Below, one piece after another: positions 8,355-16,980 of a stretch of 64,000 nucleotides of DNA. Below the pieces are notes generated by a model. The model saw only the letters and a program-made list of their open reading frames with translations, was not told the DNA's origin and made no database searches. The stretch spans positions 186,001 through 250,000 of the forward strand of contig NZ_JBFJUX010000003.1 of assembly GCF_041624475.1 (NCBI RefSeq), in the 5' to 3' direction. The stretch comes from Litorivivens sp041624475. GTDB taxonomy: Bacteria; Pseudomonadota; Gammaproteobacteria; Pseudomonadales; Spongiibacteraceae. Position numbers and translations under genes: made by a program. Position 1 is the first letter of the stretch. Every line of letters starts with the position of its first letter.

Positions 8355-8870
8355 ATGAGTGACGCAAACAAGGAGGCGCTCGAGCCGATTACCGGTATTG
8401 AATCGCCCGTCTATCTCGACTACAACTTTACCGCCGGGCAGGCTACTGCCCGCTTCCTCACCAAGGTCAAGGAAGGCAAGCTGGTAGGCCAGCGCTGCCC
8501 GTCCTGTCGCAATGTCTATATCCCCCCGCGCGGTGCCTGTGCTGCCTGTGGTGTGGCGACCAACGAAGAAGTGGAACTGTCCCATAAGGCGACTGTTCAG
8601 TCCTTTACCATCGTCTACATTCCGATACCGGGTAACCCTATCAAGCCGCCCTACGTTATTGCGAATCTGGTGGTCGACGGCGCCAATATTTCGTTCCTAC
8701 ATCTGCTGAGTGAGTGCAAGAACGAGGACGTGCGCATTGGCATGCGTGTAGAGGCCAAGTGGAAAGATCCCAGCGAGTGGGGTTTTGCCATGGAAAATAT
8801 CCAATACTTCGCACCCATCGACGAACCCGATGTGCCTGCGGAAGAAATCGGGAGACTGAAAGATGCGTGA
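8355..8870 (+). CDS. DUF35 Zn-ribbon/OB-fold protein, probable thiolase partner
   Basis: The 171-residue protein is a complete DUF35 member. It has an N-terminal helix, a rubredoxin-like zinc ribbon with Cys48, Cys51, Cys62 and Cys65 (RCPSC and ACAACG), then an OB-fold ending near residue 150. Such proteins form complexes with SCP2/thiolase-like enzymes and help bind the acyl-CoA. The ATG at 8355 has GAGGAG upstream. Its 3' end overlaps the next gene by 8 bases, a sign of coupled synthesis with the thiolase-fold protein that follows. Confidence 0.8.
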   Translation: MSDANKEALEPITGIESPVYLDYNFTAGQATARFLTKVKEGKLVGQRCPSCRNVYIPPRGACAACGVATNEEVELSHKATVQSFTIVYIPIPGNPIKPPYVIANLVVDGANISFLHLLSECKNEDVRIGMRVEAKWKDPSEWGFAMENIQYFAPIDEPDVPAEEIGRLKDA

Positions 8871-9921
8871 TATAGCGATTGTCTCTTTCGTGCAGTCGGA
8901 TTGCGTTCGCGACGCCGGTGCACGCAATGAAGTTGAACTGATCATGCCGGTTGTTCGCAAAGTGCTGGACAATGTCGGCCTGGAAAGTGCACAGAACGTG
9001 GACTTTACCTGTTCCGGTTCCTGTGACTATCTGCAGGGCGCGGCTTTTGCCTTTGTTCTGGGTGTTGACGCCCTGGGTGCGGTGCCGCCGATCAAGGAAA
9101 GCCACGTTGAGATGGACGCGGCCTGGGCTCTGTATGAAGCGGTGCTGAAAATCCAAACCGGGCAGGCAGAATCTGCTCTGTTGTACGGATTTGGCAAATC
9201 ATCACCCGGTGAATTGCCTATCGTCTTGTCGCAGCAGCTGGACCCCTACTATCTGGCACCTCTGTGGCTGGATACGGTCTCAAGCGCTGCGCTGCAGGCG
9301 CGAGCTATGCTAGACAGCGGTGAGATCACTGAGCGTGAGATGGCTGAGGTTGTTGCCCGCTCGCGCAAGAATGCGAAATCCAACCCCCATGCACAGCTGA
9401 AAGGTGACGTCAGTGCGGATGAGCTGCTGAACGAGCCTACCTATCTGTCTCCCCTGCGCAAGCACGACTGCTGCCCGGTATCCGATGGCGCCTGCGCCAT
9501 GGTTATCGCCACCGTTGAGCAGGCCAAGAAGTGGGGTAAGCCTTACGCGGTACTGAAGGGTATTGACCATCGCATCGAGAGCGCCCATTTCGGTGCTCGC
9601 GATCTGACCAAGTCGCCCTCCACGGAGGCGGCGGCCAAGGCGGCGGGTGTGGCCAATGGTCCGGTAGACATTGCCGAAATTTACGCACCGTTTAGCCATC
9701 AGGAAATTATCCTGAAGAAAGCGCTGGGCCTGGGTGATGACACTGTGATCAACCCCTCGGGTGGTGTGCTAGCCGGTAACCTGATGATGGCCTCTGGGTT
9801 GTCGCGTATTGGCGAAGTCGCCATGCGCATCATCAACGGCGAATGCAAACGTGGTGTGGCGCACGCGACCTCGGGTCATGCGCTGCAACAGAATCTGGTC
9901 GCGGTATTGGAGGGAGCATAA
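8863..9921 (+). CDS. Thiolase-fold (SCP2/lipid-transfer type) protein, atypical active site
   Basis: The 352-residue protein has a thiolase fold of the SCP-x/Ltp branch. The usual nucleophilic Cys segment is not seen; the region is HVEMDAAWALYEA (81-93). The GHPxGxTG box reads AGNLMMASG (304-312), so the catalytic His is Asn. A Tyr in AEIYAPFS (271-278) is conserved with the next gene. Thiolase-like enzymes of this branch can act as retro-aldolases with a DUF35 partner rather than as true thiolases. It overlaps the DUF35 gene upstream and the next thiolase-like gene (TAATG). Confidence 0.75.
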   Translation: MRDIAIVSFVQSDCVRDAGARNEVELIMPVVRKVLDNVGLESAQNVDFTCSGSCDYLQGAAFAFVLGVDALGAVPPIKESHVEMDAAWALYEAVLKIQTGQAESALLYGFGKSSPGELPIVLSQQLDPYYLAPLWLDTVSSAALQARAMLDSGEITEREMAEVVARSRKNAKSNPHAQLKGDVSADELLNEPTYLSPLRKHDCCPVSDGACAMVIATVEQAKKWGKPYAVLKGIDHRIESAHFGARDLTKSPSTEAAAKAAGVANGPVDIAEIYAPFSHQEIILKKALGLGDDTVINPSGGVLAGNLMMASGLSRIGEVAMRIINGECKRGVAHATSGHALQQNLVAVLEGA

Positions 9922-11084
9922 TGGCTGAATTAGCTGCGGTTGTCGGTATTGGCCAGACCAAATACCAAACCAAACACAAAGACGTTTCTATTGCCGGACT
10001 GGTGCGCGATGCGGCCTTCAAGGCCCTGCAGGATGCGGAACTGACCTGGGACGATATCGATGCCGTTATTGTCGGTAAAGCTCCGGACATGTTTGAAGGC
10101 ATGGTCATGCCCGAACTGTACCTGACCGATGCGCTTGGCTGTAACGGCAAGCCTATGCTGCGGGTGCACACGGCTGGCTCGGTTGGTGGCTCAACCGCCA
10201 TTGTCGCTGCCTCTTACGTACAAAGTGGCATGTTCAAACGCATTCTGACCGTGACTTACGAGAAACAGTCAGAGTCCAACGCGATGTGGGCACTGTCGAA
10301 TGCACAGCCCTTCTCGCCACACTTGAATGCGGGCGCGGGTGGCTTCTTTGCACCGATCATTCGCGAGTATATGCGCCGAACCAAGGCGCCGAGCGATGCG
10401 GGCATCAAGGTGGCAGTAAAAGACCGTCTGCACGGTGCGCGCAATCCCCTGGCGCACTTACAACTGCCCAATATAACCACCAAGGAAGTAGAAGAGAGCC
10501 CCATGCTGTGGGAGCCACTGCGCTTTCTCGAGTCCTGTCCGTCTTCTGACGGTGCGTGTGCTCTGGTTATTTCCAATGAGGAACTCGCCAAGCAGTCGCC
10601 GAAGAAGCCGGCCTGGATTCGCGGTACCGCCATGCGTTCAGAACCGACCATGTATGCGGGGCGCGAAGAAGTCAGCCCGCGTGCGGGTATCGATTGCGCC
10701 AAGGATGTTTATGCCCAGGCGGGCGTTACCAACCCTCGCAAGGACTTCGATTGTGCCGAAGTGTACGTACCGTTTTCCTGGTACGAGCCCATGTGGCTGG
10801 AAAACCTTGGCTTTGCCGAAAAAGGCGAAGGCTGGAAAATGACCCTGGAAGGGGCCACGTCGCTGGACGACAATGGTGATATCCCCTGGAACTGCTCCGG
10901 TGGTGTACTATCCAGTAACCCCATCGGCGCCTCGGGCATGATCCGCTTTGCGGAAGCGGCCCGGCAGGTGCGCGGCGATGCCGGTGACCATCAGGTCGAA
11001 GGCGCCAAATTGGCCCTGGGCCATGCCTATGGCGGGGGGGCTCAGTTCTTCGCCATGTGGGTTGTCGGTTCAGAGAAAGCGTAA
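9921..11084 (+). CDS. Second thiolase-fold (SCP2/lipid-transfer type) protein
   Basis: The 387-residue protein belongs to the acetyl-CoA acetyltransferase/lipid-transfer family. It starts with VVGIGQTKY and carries HTAGSVGG (83-90) where thiolases have the nucleophilic Cys, SSNPIGASG (331-339) where they have GHPxGxTG, and AEVYVPFS (279-286). Both classical catalytic residues therefore seem replaced. Gene order suggests a complex with the first thiolase-like protein and the DUF35 proteins, acting on a CoA-bound side chain. The ATG at 9921 shares bases with the previous stop and has GGAGGGA upstream. Confidence 0.8.
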   Translation: MAELAAVVGIGQTKYQTKHKDVSIAGLVRDAAFKALQDAELTWDDIDAVIVGKAPDMFEGMVMPELYLTDALGCNGKPMLRVHTAGSVGGSTAIVAASYVQSGMFKRILTVTYEKQSESNAMWALSNAQPFSPHLNAGAGGFFAPIIREYMRRTKAPSDAGIKVAVKDRLHGARNPLAHLQLPNITTKEVEESPMLWEPLRFLESCPSSDGACALVISNEELAKQSPKKPAWIRGTAMRSEPTMYAGREEVSPRAGIDCAKDVYAQAGVTNPRKDFDCAEVYVPFSWYEPMWLENLGFAEKGEGWKMTLEGATSLDDNGDIPWNCSGGVLSSNPIGASGMIRFAEAARQVRGDAGDHQVEGAKLALGHAYGGGAQFFAMWVVGSEKA

Positions 11085-11100
11085 CAAAACGCTGAATTCA

Positions 11101-11125
11101 CCGGCCACGATAGTGGCCGGTGTCA
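11101..11125 (+). terminator. Hairpin after the thiolase/DUF35 genes
   Basis: CCGGCCAC-GATA-GTGGCCGG (11101-11120) is a perfect 8-bp stem with a 4-base loop, 16 bases after the stop at 11084. No long T-run follows, so it may be an attenuating or RNA-stabilising hairpin between the thiolase genes and the acyl-CoA synthetase gene rather than a full terminator. Confidence 0.5.
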
Positions 11126-11143
11126 TTTAACGGGAAGGGAAAA

Positions 11144-12766
11144 ATGCAATTCAATCTGGCAGATATGTTTGAAGTTGTGGCGGACAAAGTGCCCGAGCGC
11201 GAGGCGCTGGTCTGTGGTGCACACCGAACCACATTTGGCGACTTGGACAAGCGGGCAAACCGCATGGCCCACTACCTGCGATCGCAGGGTGTGAAAAGCG
11301 GCGACCATGTTGGCCTGTACATGTACAACTGCAACGAGTACATGGAAGCCATGCTGGCCTGCTTCAAGATTCGCGCGGTGCCGATCAACGTCAACTATCG
11401 CTACGTCAAAGATGAGCTGCTGTATATCTTTGATAACGCGGACATGGTGGCTTGCGTGCATCATCGCGAGTTCGCGCCCCATATCGCCGAGATTCGAAGT
11501 GCGGCCCCGGACCTGAAAACCTTTGTTGCTGTTGATGACGACAGTGGCGCTGACCTCAATACCATCGGTGCAGTGGAATACGAATCGGCGATGGCTGGTC
11601 AGAGTGATCAGCGTGATTTCGAAGAGCGCTCCGGCGACGACTATTTCATTCTCTACACCGGTGGTACAACCGGCATGCCCAAGGGCGTGATGTGGCCCCA
11701 TAAAAATGTTTTCTTCGCGGCCATGGGCGGCGGCGGTCACTTTTCACCGAATGGCCCCTGTGAGAAGCCCGAAGACATTGAAACCCGCGTTGCCGAGAAC
11801 CCCTTGTGTGGTATCGCGCTGGCACCGCTGATGCACGGTGCCTCTTGGTGGTATGCCTGTATTCAGCTGTTGGCAGGCAACAAGCTGGTGCTGAATGATC
11901 AGCATTCCCTTAATGCAGAACACGTATGGGAAATTTGCGAACGCGAAAAAGTTAACGCTGTGCAGATAGTTGGCGACGCGATGGCGATTCCGCTGCTGGA
12001 TGCGCTGGATGCGAATCCTGATCGCTGGGATCTGGGGTCCATTTTTAACGTTGGCTCCGGTGGTGCAGTCTTTTCGGAAGCCAAGCAGGAAGGTTTCAAG
12101 AAGCATTTCCCGAACGTTTTCATCACCAACAGCTTTGGTTCATCGGAAGGTGGCCAGATGGGTATGGACAACGGTCAGAAGAAATCCGAATCGGGTCTGG
12201 GCAATGTAACGCGCACCGACTACATGGACGTGATCATCGATGATGAGACACCCCGTCGTCACGCCAAGCCCGGTGAAACCGGTATCTTTGCCCGCTCAGG
12301 TTACATTCCCGTCGGTTATTACAACGACCCGGAAAAAACCGCCAAAACCTTCGTAGAGGTCGACGGCAAAACCTGGTTGCTGACCGGTGATGCGGCAAAA
12401 CTGGAAGAAGATACCTCCATCACTGTATTCGGTCGCGGCTCCAACTGCATTAACAGCGGCGGCGAGAAAATTTTCCCGGAAGAAGTGGAGAATGCGCTCA
12501 AGGCTCACGACGGCATTTTCGACGCGCTGGTTGTTGCAACTCCCGATGAGCGCTGGGGCAGCAAAGTGACCGCTGTACTGCAATTGCGCGAGGGCGTCAC
12601 CGTGACCGTCAAGGACGTGCAGGATCACTGTCGCAACCACATCGCCGGCTATAAAGTGCCACGTGCGGTCCATGTGACGGCGGATATTCCGCGCGCGCCG
12701 AGTGGCAAGCCGGACTACAAAACTGCTAAAGCCTTCGCGCTGAGCGGTGAAGGCGAACTGGCCTGA
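11144..12766 (+). CDS. Acyl-CoA synthetase (AMP-forming, FadD type)
   Basis: The 540-residue protein is a complete ANL-superfamily ligase. It shows the AMP-binding loop YTGGTTGMPKG, the A5-type FGSSEGGQ region, the hinge around TGDAAKLEED and FGRGSNCINSGGEKIFPEEVE (split here) and the C-terminal lysine in PSGKPDYK. It activates a carboxylic acid to its CoA thioester; with steroid-type neighbours a FadD3/FadD17/FadD19-like role is plausible but the substrate cannot be read from sequence. The ATG at 11144 has GGGAAGGG upstream. Confidence 0.9.
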   Translation: MQFNLADMFEVVADKVPEREALVCGAHRTTFGDLDKRANRMAHYLRSQGVKSGDHVGLYMYNCNEYMEAMLACFKIRAVPINVNYRYVKDELLYIFDNADMVACVHHREFAPHIAEIRSAAPDLKTFVAVDDDSGADLNTIGAVEYESAMAGQSDQRDFEERSGDDYFILYTGGTTGMPKGVMWPHKNVFFAAMGGGGHFSPNGPCEKPEDIETRVAENPLCGIALAPLMHGASWWYACIQLLAGNKLVLNDQHSLNAEHVWEICEREKVNAVQIVGDAMAIPLLDALDANPDRWDLGSIFNVGSGGAVFSEAKQEGFKKHFPNVFITNSFGSSEGGQMGMDNGQKKSESGLGNVTRTDYMDVIIDDETPRRHAKPGETGIFARSGYIPVGYYNDPEKTAKTFVEVDGKTWLLTGDAAKLEEDTSITVFGRGSNCINSGGEKIFPEEVENALKAHDGIFDALVVATPDERWGSKVTAVLQLREGVTVTVKDVQDHCRNHIAGYKVPRAVHVTADIPRAPSGKPDYKTAKAFALSGEGELA

Positions 12767-12771
12767 TGACT

Positions 12772-12792
12772 GTGCCCGCCTGAGGCGGGCAC
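12772..12792. terminator. Strong hairpin between acyl-CoA synthetase and enoyl-CoA hydratase genes
   Basis: GTGCCCGCC-TGA-GGCGGGCAC is a perfect 9-bp GC-rich stem with a 3-base loop, 5 bases after the stop at 12766. There is no T-tract, so it may protect or process the mRNA rather than end it. Confidence 0.45.
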
Positions 12793-12820
12793 ATGGAAAG
12801 AATTAATACGGAGAGTCCTC

Positions 12821-13639
12821 ATGGCTGAACTCGATATCAGCACCAAGAACTGTATTATCGAACAGGAAGGCAAAACCCTGATCGTTACGCTCAACCGTCC
12901 CGAGGCCAAAAACGCCTTTAACCCGGAAATGCTGTTGGGTATGTACAAAGCCTGGCGTCGGCTGGATGAAGACGATTCGCTGATGTGCGCCATTCTCACA
13001 GCGGTCGGTGATACCTTCTGCGCCGGTATGGATTTGAAAGCGGGCCCGGACAGCAATCAGGATGCCTCTGACGAGTTTATGAACCTGATGGGCACCGTGC
13101 CCAATGTTCACTGGCAGGCTCTGTTGCGGGACAACCGTCCCAGCAAGCCGCTGATACTGGCGGTTGAGGGTTATGCGCTGGCAGGTGGTACGGAAATTCT
13201 GGCCGGTACCGATTTGCGGGTCGGGGCGGAAGATTCCATTTATGGCGTGACCGAAGTTGCACGCGGTTTGTATCCAATGGCCGGATCCAGTGTCCGTCTG
13301 CCGCGTCAGATTCCCTATTGTCGCGCCGCGGAAATGGTACTGCTGGGACGCCATTGTACTGCCCAAGAAGCGCTGGAATGGGGATTGATCAATCGTATCG
13401 TACCGAAAGGTCAGGCCCTGGCCGAGGCCAAGAAAATGGCCGAAGAGCTGTGCAAAACCGGTCCGCTGGCATTGAAAGCTATCACCCGCTCATTGCGTGA
13501 ACTGCAGACTGACATTGCTGAAGAAGAGGCCATGTTGAAATCCGATGAGCTGGCAGGCCCGGTCTTCGCGTCGAAAGATGCGAAAGAGGGCATGAGAGCA
13601 TTCAAAGAAAAGCGTCCGGCTAACTTTACTGGCGAGTAA
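12821..13639 (+). CDS. Crotonase/enoyl-CoA hydratase family protein
   Basis: The 272-residue protein has the crotonase fold: NRPEAKNAFNPEM near the start, the oxyanion-hole segments CAGMDLKAG and ALAGGTEILAGTD, a Glu in YGVTEVARGLYP, and a C-terminal helical part. Both catalytic glutamates appear present (GGTE and VTEV), so hydration of a 2-enoyl-CoA is likely. It follows the acyl-CoA synthetase after a hairpin, with its own ribosome-binding site (CGGAGAG), and is followed by an intrinsic terminator. Confidence 0.85.
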   Translation: MAELDISTKNCIIEQEGKTLIVTLNRPEAKNAFNPEMLLGMYKAWRRLDEDDSLMCAILTAVGDTFCAGMDLKAGPDSNQDASDEFMNLMGTVPNVHWQALLRDNRPSKPLILAVEGYALAGGTEILAGTDLRVGAEDSIYGVTEVARGLYPMAGSSVRLPRQIPYCRAAEMVLLGRHCTAQEALEWGLINRIVPKGQALAEAKKMAEELCKTGPLALKAITRSLRELQTDIAEEEAMLKSDELAGPVFASKDAKEGMRAFKEKRPANFTGE

Positions 13640-13663
13640 ACCCCCGGCTGGGGCTGAAGACCG

Positions 13664-13698
13664 AACGCCTGTTTCGCGAGGAACAGGCGTTTTTTGTT
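13664..13698 (+). terminator. Intrinsic terminator after the enoyl-CoA hydratase gene
   Basis: The arms AACGCCTGTT (13664-13673) and AACAGGCGTT (13682-13691) form a perfect 10-bp stem with an 8-base loop, followed by a T-rich run TTTTTGTTT. It lies 25 bases after the stop at 13639 and probably ends the 7.9-13.6 kb transcript. Confidence 0.9.
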
Positions 13699-13761
13699 TG
13701 GTAGTTACCAGGTGAGTCATCCGCTTGCCCTGCAAGCGAATCAACACAGGAGCAGGTAGTT

Positions 13762-14901
13762 ATGCCAGGCCCTTTAAGCGGAATCAAAATCATTGAAATG
13801 GCAGGCATTGGCCCCGGCCCCTTTGCTGGCATGCTGCTGGCGGATATGGGGGCCGAGGTCATCCGAATTGACCGCGCCGCTGGCGCGGCGGCCCCCAGTG
13901 ACATCACTTCGCGTGGCAAGCGCAGTATTGCTCTCGACCTGAAAAATCCTGCCTCGGTTGAGCTGGTACTGAAGTTGATTGAAAGCGCTGATGGTCTGTT
14001 TGAGGGCTTCCGCCCCGGAGTTATGGAAAAACTGGGCCTTGGGCCGGACGTGTGTCTGCAGCGCAACCCGAAATTGGTATACGGACGCATGACCGGTTGG
14101 GGGCAGGACGGGCCTCTGGCGAAGTCCGCCGGTCACGATATCAATTACATCGCGGTGACCGGAGCGCTGGCAGCCATAGGCCGTCGCGAGAGTGGTCCGG
14201 TGCCGCCGCTGAATCTGGTGGGTGACTATGGTGGCGGCTCGCTCTATCTGGTGATGGGGATGCTGGCGGCGCTGCTGGAGGCAAAGTCATCCGGCAAGGG
14301 GCAGGTTGTAGATGCTGCTATTACTGACGGTGTCATTTCGCTGATGGCGGCCACTCAAGCCTATATGGCGGGGGGAACCTGGAGTTTGCAGCGCGAGGAC
14401 AACTGGCTGGACGGCGGAGCCCATTTCTATGACACCTACGAGTGTGCCGATGGCCGTTATGTGTCTATAGGTTCCATCGAACCTCAGTTTTACGCGCTGT
14501 TGGCGGAGAAGCTCGAACTGGATCTGGGCGAGGGTGGTTATACCCACCTGTTCGAAAAAGAGCAGTGGCCGGTGCTCAAGCAACGCATTGCCGAGCGGAT
14601 CAAGAGCAAAACCCGGGAGCAGTGGTGTGGCATAATGGAAGGCACCGATGTGTGCTTTGCGCCGGTACTGGATATGAATGAGGCGGTGACATACCCGCAC
14701 AATCAGACCCGGCGGAACTATGTCGAAATCGACGGTGTTACCCAGACGGCGCCCGCACCACGTTTTTCACGCACGCCTGCGGCTATTGAGCGCGGCCCCT
14801 GTGCCGCCGGCGCCGATGCCGACGAAATCCTGTGCCGCGCGGGTTTGAGCGCAGAAGAGATAGAATCTTATAGACAGTCAGGAGCCATACGAGATGAGTG
14901 A
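13762..14901 (+). CDS. Alpha-methylacyl-CoA racemase (family III CoA-transferase fold)
   Basis: The 379-residue protein looks at first like a family III CoA-transferase, but it has the racemase catalytic set: His125 in GHDINY, Asp155 in VGDYGGGS and Glu240 in SIEPQF. These align, one residue off, with His126, Asp156 and Glu241 of the mycobacterial racemase MCR. Such enzymes interconvert 2R- and 2S-methyl-acyl-CoA so that branched side chains, as in sterols and bile acids, can enter beta-oxidation. The next gene overlaps by 8 bases. It starts after the terminator at 13664-13698, so it probably has its own promoter in 13699-13750. Confidence 0.88.
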   Translation: MPGPLSGIKIIEMAGIGPGPFAGMLLADMGAEVIRIDRAAGAAAPSDITSRGKRSIALDLKNPASVELVLKLIESADGLFEGFRPGVMEKLGLGPDVCLQRNPKLVYGRMTGWGQDGPLAKSAGHDINYIAVTGALAAIGRRESGPVPPLNLVGDYGGGSLYLVMGMLAALLEAKSSGKGQVVDAAITDGVISLMAATQAYMAGGTWSLQREDNWLDGGAHFYDTYECADGRYVSIGSIEPQFYALLAEKLELDLGEGGYTHLFEKEQWPVLKQRIAERIKSKTREQWCGIMEGTDVCFAPVLDMNEAVTYPHNQTRRNYVEIDGVTQTAPAPRFSRTPAAIERGPCAAGADADEILCRAGLSAEEIESYRQSGAIRDE

Positions 14902-15601
14902 GGCGGCAACAGTCCAAACGGAAGAAGCCTTATCGGCCGAGCAATTCCGGGCGCTGGTAAACGAACGACGCTCTGTGCGAGCTTTTCTTGAACAGCCGGT
15001 GAGTGATGCCTTGCTGCATTCCGTATTCGACGCAGCGCAGCAGGCGCCGTCCAACTGTAACACCCAGCCCTGGCAGGTTGCAGTGGTCAGCGGAGCTGCC
15101 AAAGAGCGTTTGAAAGCGCGAATCAGTGGCGACTTTCTACAGGGGAAAATGACCATGGATTTTCCCTACGATGGCAAGTACGAGGGGGTTTACAAAGAAC
15201 GGCAGTACGATGCTGCCAAGCAGCTTTATGACGCTCTGGGTATCAGCCGGGAAGACAAGGCGGCGCGAGGCGAGGCCTTTTATCGGAACTTTGAGTTTTT
15301 CGGCGCCCCGCATGTGGCCTTCGTGTTCTTGCCTGAACATTTCGGTATTCGCGAGGCGGCAGATCTGGGTATGTATGCCCAGAACCTGATGCTCAGTATG
15401 TCGGCTCATGGTCTGGCCAGCTGCCCGCAAACCGCGCTCAGCTTTTTCGCAGATCAGATACGGGAAGAGCTGGCGATTGCTGACAGCAACAAACTGCTGT
15501 TCGGTATTTCATTTGGCTATGAAGACCGAACACATCCGGCAAATAGTTGCCGCACGGGCCGCGCGGCGCTGGATAGCGCTGTTCAATTTATTACCGAATA
15601 A
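14894..15601 (+). CDS. Nitroreductase family FMN oxidoreductase
   Basis: The 235-residue protein shows the nitroreductase fold: RRSVRAFLEQPV near the N-terminus, APSNCNTQPWQ for FMN binding and a C-terminal GYEDRTHPAN/RTGRAAL region. These are FMN-dependent NAD(P)H oxidoreductases with varied substrates, including enones and quinones; the substrate here is unknown. It overlaps the racemase gene and is followed after 9 bases by another crotonase gene, so all three are probably one operon. Confidence 0.85.
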   Translation: MSEAATVQTEEALSAEQFRALVNERRSVRAFLEQPVSDALLHSVFDAAQQAPSNCNTQPWQVAVVSGAAKERLKARISGDFLQGKMTMDFPYDGKYEGVYKERQYDAAKQLYDALGISREDKAARGEAFYRNFEFFGAPHVAFVFLPEHFGIREAADLGMYAQNLMLSMSAHGLASCPQTALSFFADQIREELAIADSNKLLFGISFGYEDRTHPANSCRTGRAALDSAVQFITE

Positions 15602-15610
15602 TGAGATGTA

Positions 15611-16387
15611 ATGATGTCAGATACGATACTGCAGGAACTCGATGACGACGGCGTACTGCTGATTACCCTGAACCGTCCCGAAAAGAAAAATGCGTTCAAT
15701 GTCGAGCAGTGGGCAGCCTTTCGCGAGGCGATTAATACTGCGAAGGATAATCCCAAAGTAGCTTGTGTGGTTATTACCGGCGCGGGCAAGGATTTTTCTT
15801 CCGGGGTTGATCTGAACGACATGGCTAACGCCGATGGAGACAGCGAGCACCCCTTTGTCTCAAGCGCCAAGGCACTATTGGATTTTGACAAGCCCTTGAT
15901 CTGTGCCGCCAGAGGTGTGGCCGTAGGCGGTGGTGCAACGCTGCTGCTTAATGCCGATGTGGTCTATGTGGGTGAGAGCCTGCGTATGCGCTTTCCCTTC
16001 GTTCAGTTGGGCCTGGTGCCGGAGTGGGGCAGCAGCTATACCCTGCAGCAAGTAATTGGCGCGCGTCGAGCGGCCGAGCTGATGTATACCGCGGAATGGA
16101 TTAACGCCGAGCGCGCGCTTGACGTCGGAATCGCGACAGCTGCGGTGAGCGACGATGGCTTGCTGGATCAGGCGCTGTGCAAAGCCCGCGAAATAGCCCA
16201 GTGGCCCATTTCTTCATTGGTGGCTACCAAACGCCTGATGCGTCAGGTGCACTTGCAGAATGTGCATGAAGCTGTTGATCGGGAACAGGATGAAATGATG
16301 CGTCTGGCGGGCTCGCCTGAAAATATCGAGTCGGTAATGGCCTTCCTGGAAAAACGGCAGCCGGATTTCAAACAATTTCGGAAGTAG
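15611..16387 (+). CDS. Crotonase family protein, probably enoyl-CoA isomerase-like
   Basis: The 258-residue protein has NRPEKKNAFNVEQW, the oxyanion segment SSGVDLNDM and GGGATLLLNADVVY, with LVPEWGSS further on. The second Glu (PEWGSS) is present, but the position of the first Glu in GGGCE-type hydratases is not Glu. This pattern is typical of enoyl-CoA delta-isomerase-like crotonases, so isomerisation of a double bond is more likely than hydration. There are tandem ATG codons at 15611 and 15614. It is cotranscribed with the nitroreductase and racemase genes. Confidence 0.8.
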   Translation: MMSDTILQELDDDGVLLITLNRPEKKNAFNVEQWAAFREAINTAKDNPKVACVVITGAGKDFSSGVDLNDMANADGDSEHPFVSSAKALLDFDKPLICAARGVAVGGGATLLLNADVVYVGESLRMRFPFVQLGLVPEWGSSYTLQQVIGARRAAELMYTAEWINAERALDVGIATAAVSDDGLLDQALCKAREIAQWPISSLVATKRLMRQVHLQNVHEAVDREQDEMMRLAGSPENIESVMAFLEKRQPDFKQFRK

Positions 16388-16395
16388 GTTTGCTC

Positions 16396-16980
16396 GTGAA
16401 CAAGCGTTTTATCAATGCCCAAAGCCTGCTCGATGATGCCTACGAGCTGGCGGCGCGCATCATCGAAAGCGACTTTCGGCCGGACTGTATCATCGCGCTC
16501 TGGCGCGGCGGTACCCCGGTGGGCGTGGCAGTGCAGGAACTGTTTGAATACTGCGGCATTGCGGTTGACCATATTGCTATTCGAACCTCCCTCTACAGCG
16601 GTCTTGATCAGCGTGAGCGTCGAGTCAAGGTGCATAATCTGGACTACGTGTTTAACAACTTCAGCACCGAAAATAAGTTGCTGATTGTCGATGATGTTTT
16701 CGATACTGGTCTGACGATCAAGGCGGTGTTGGCGGAAATTCGTAATAATCTTGGCGTGGGTCAGCACGGTGAAATTCGTGTTGCGATGCCCTGGTTCAAG
16801 CCTGCTCGCAATAAAACGGATCTGACGCCCGACTACTACCTGCATAAAACCGATGACTGGCTGGTCTTCCCCCACGAGCTTTGCGATCTATCTGACGAAG
16901 ACATTGCGAACAAGGGTGGTAAGGTGACGGATATCGTGCAGCGCTTGCGTCAGAAAACGCCGGTAAAACCGACTTTCTGA
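16396..16980 (+). CDS. Phosphoribosyltransferase family protein (hypoxanthine PRTase-like)
   Basis: The protein of about 194 residues has the type I PRTase fold with the PRPP-binding loop LLIVDDVFDTGLTI and the upstream substrate segment ALWRGGTPVG. It may transfer phosphoribose to a purine base such as hypoxanthine or xanthine, but the hood region does not settle the base. The frame is open from TTG 16390, but AAGTAGG at 16382-16388 fits the GTG at 16396 better. It is followed by a TGATG overlap with the SprT gene. It looks like a housekeeping pair placed after the catabolic operon. Confidence 0.8.
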   Translation: MNKRFINAQSLLDDAYELAARIIESDFRPDCIIALWRGGTPVGVAVQELFEYCGIAVDHIAIRTSLYSGLDQRERRVKVHNLDYVFNNFSTENKLLIVDDVFDTGLTIKAVLAEIRNNLGVGQHGEIRVAMPWFKPARNKTDLTPDYYLHKTDDWLVFPHELCDLSDEDIANKGGKVTDIVQRLRQKTPVKPTF

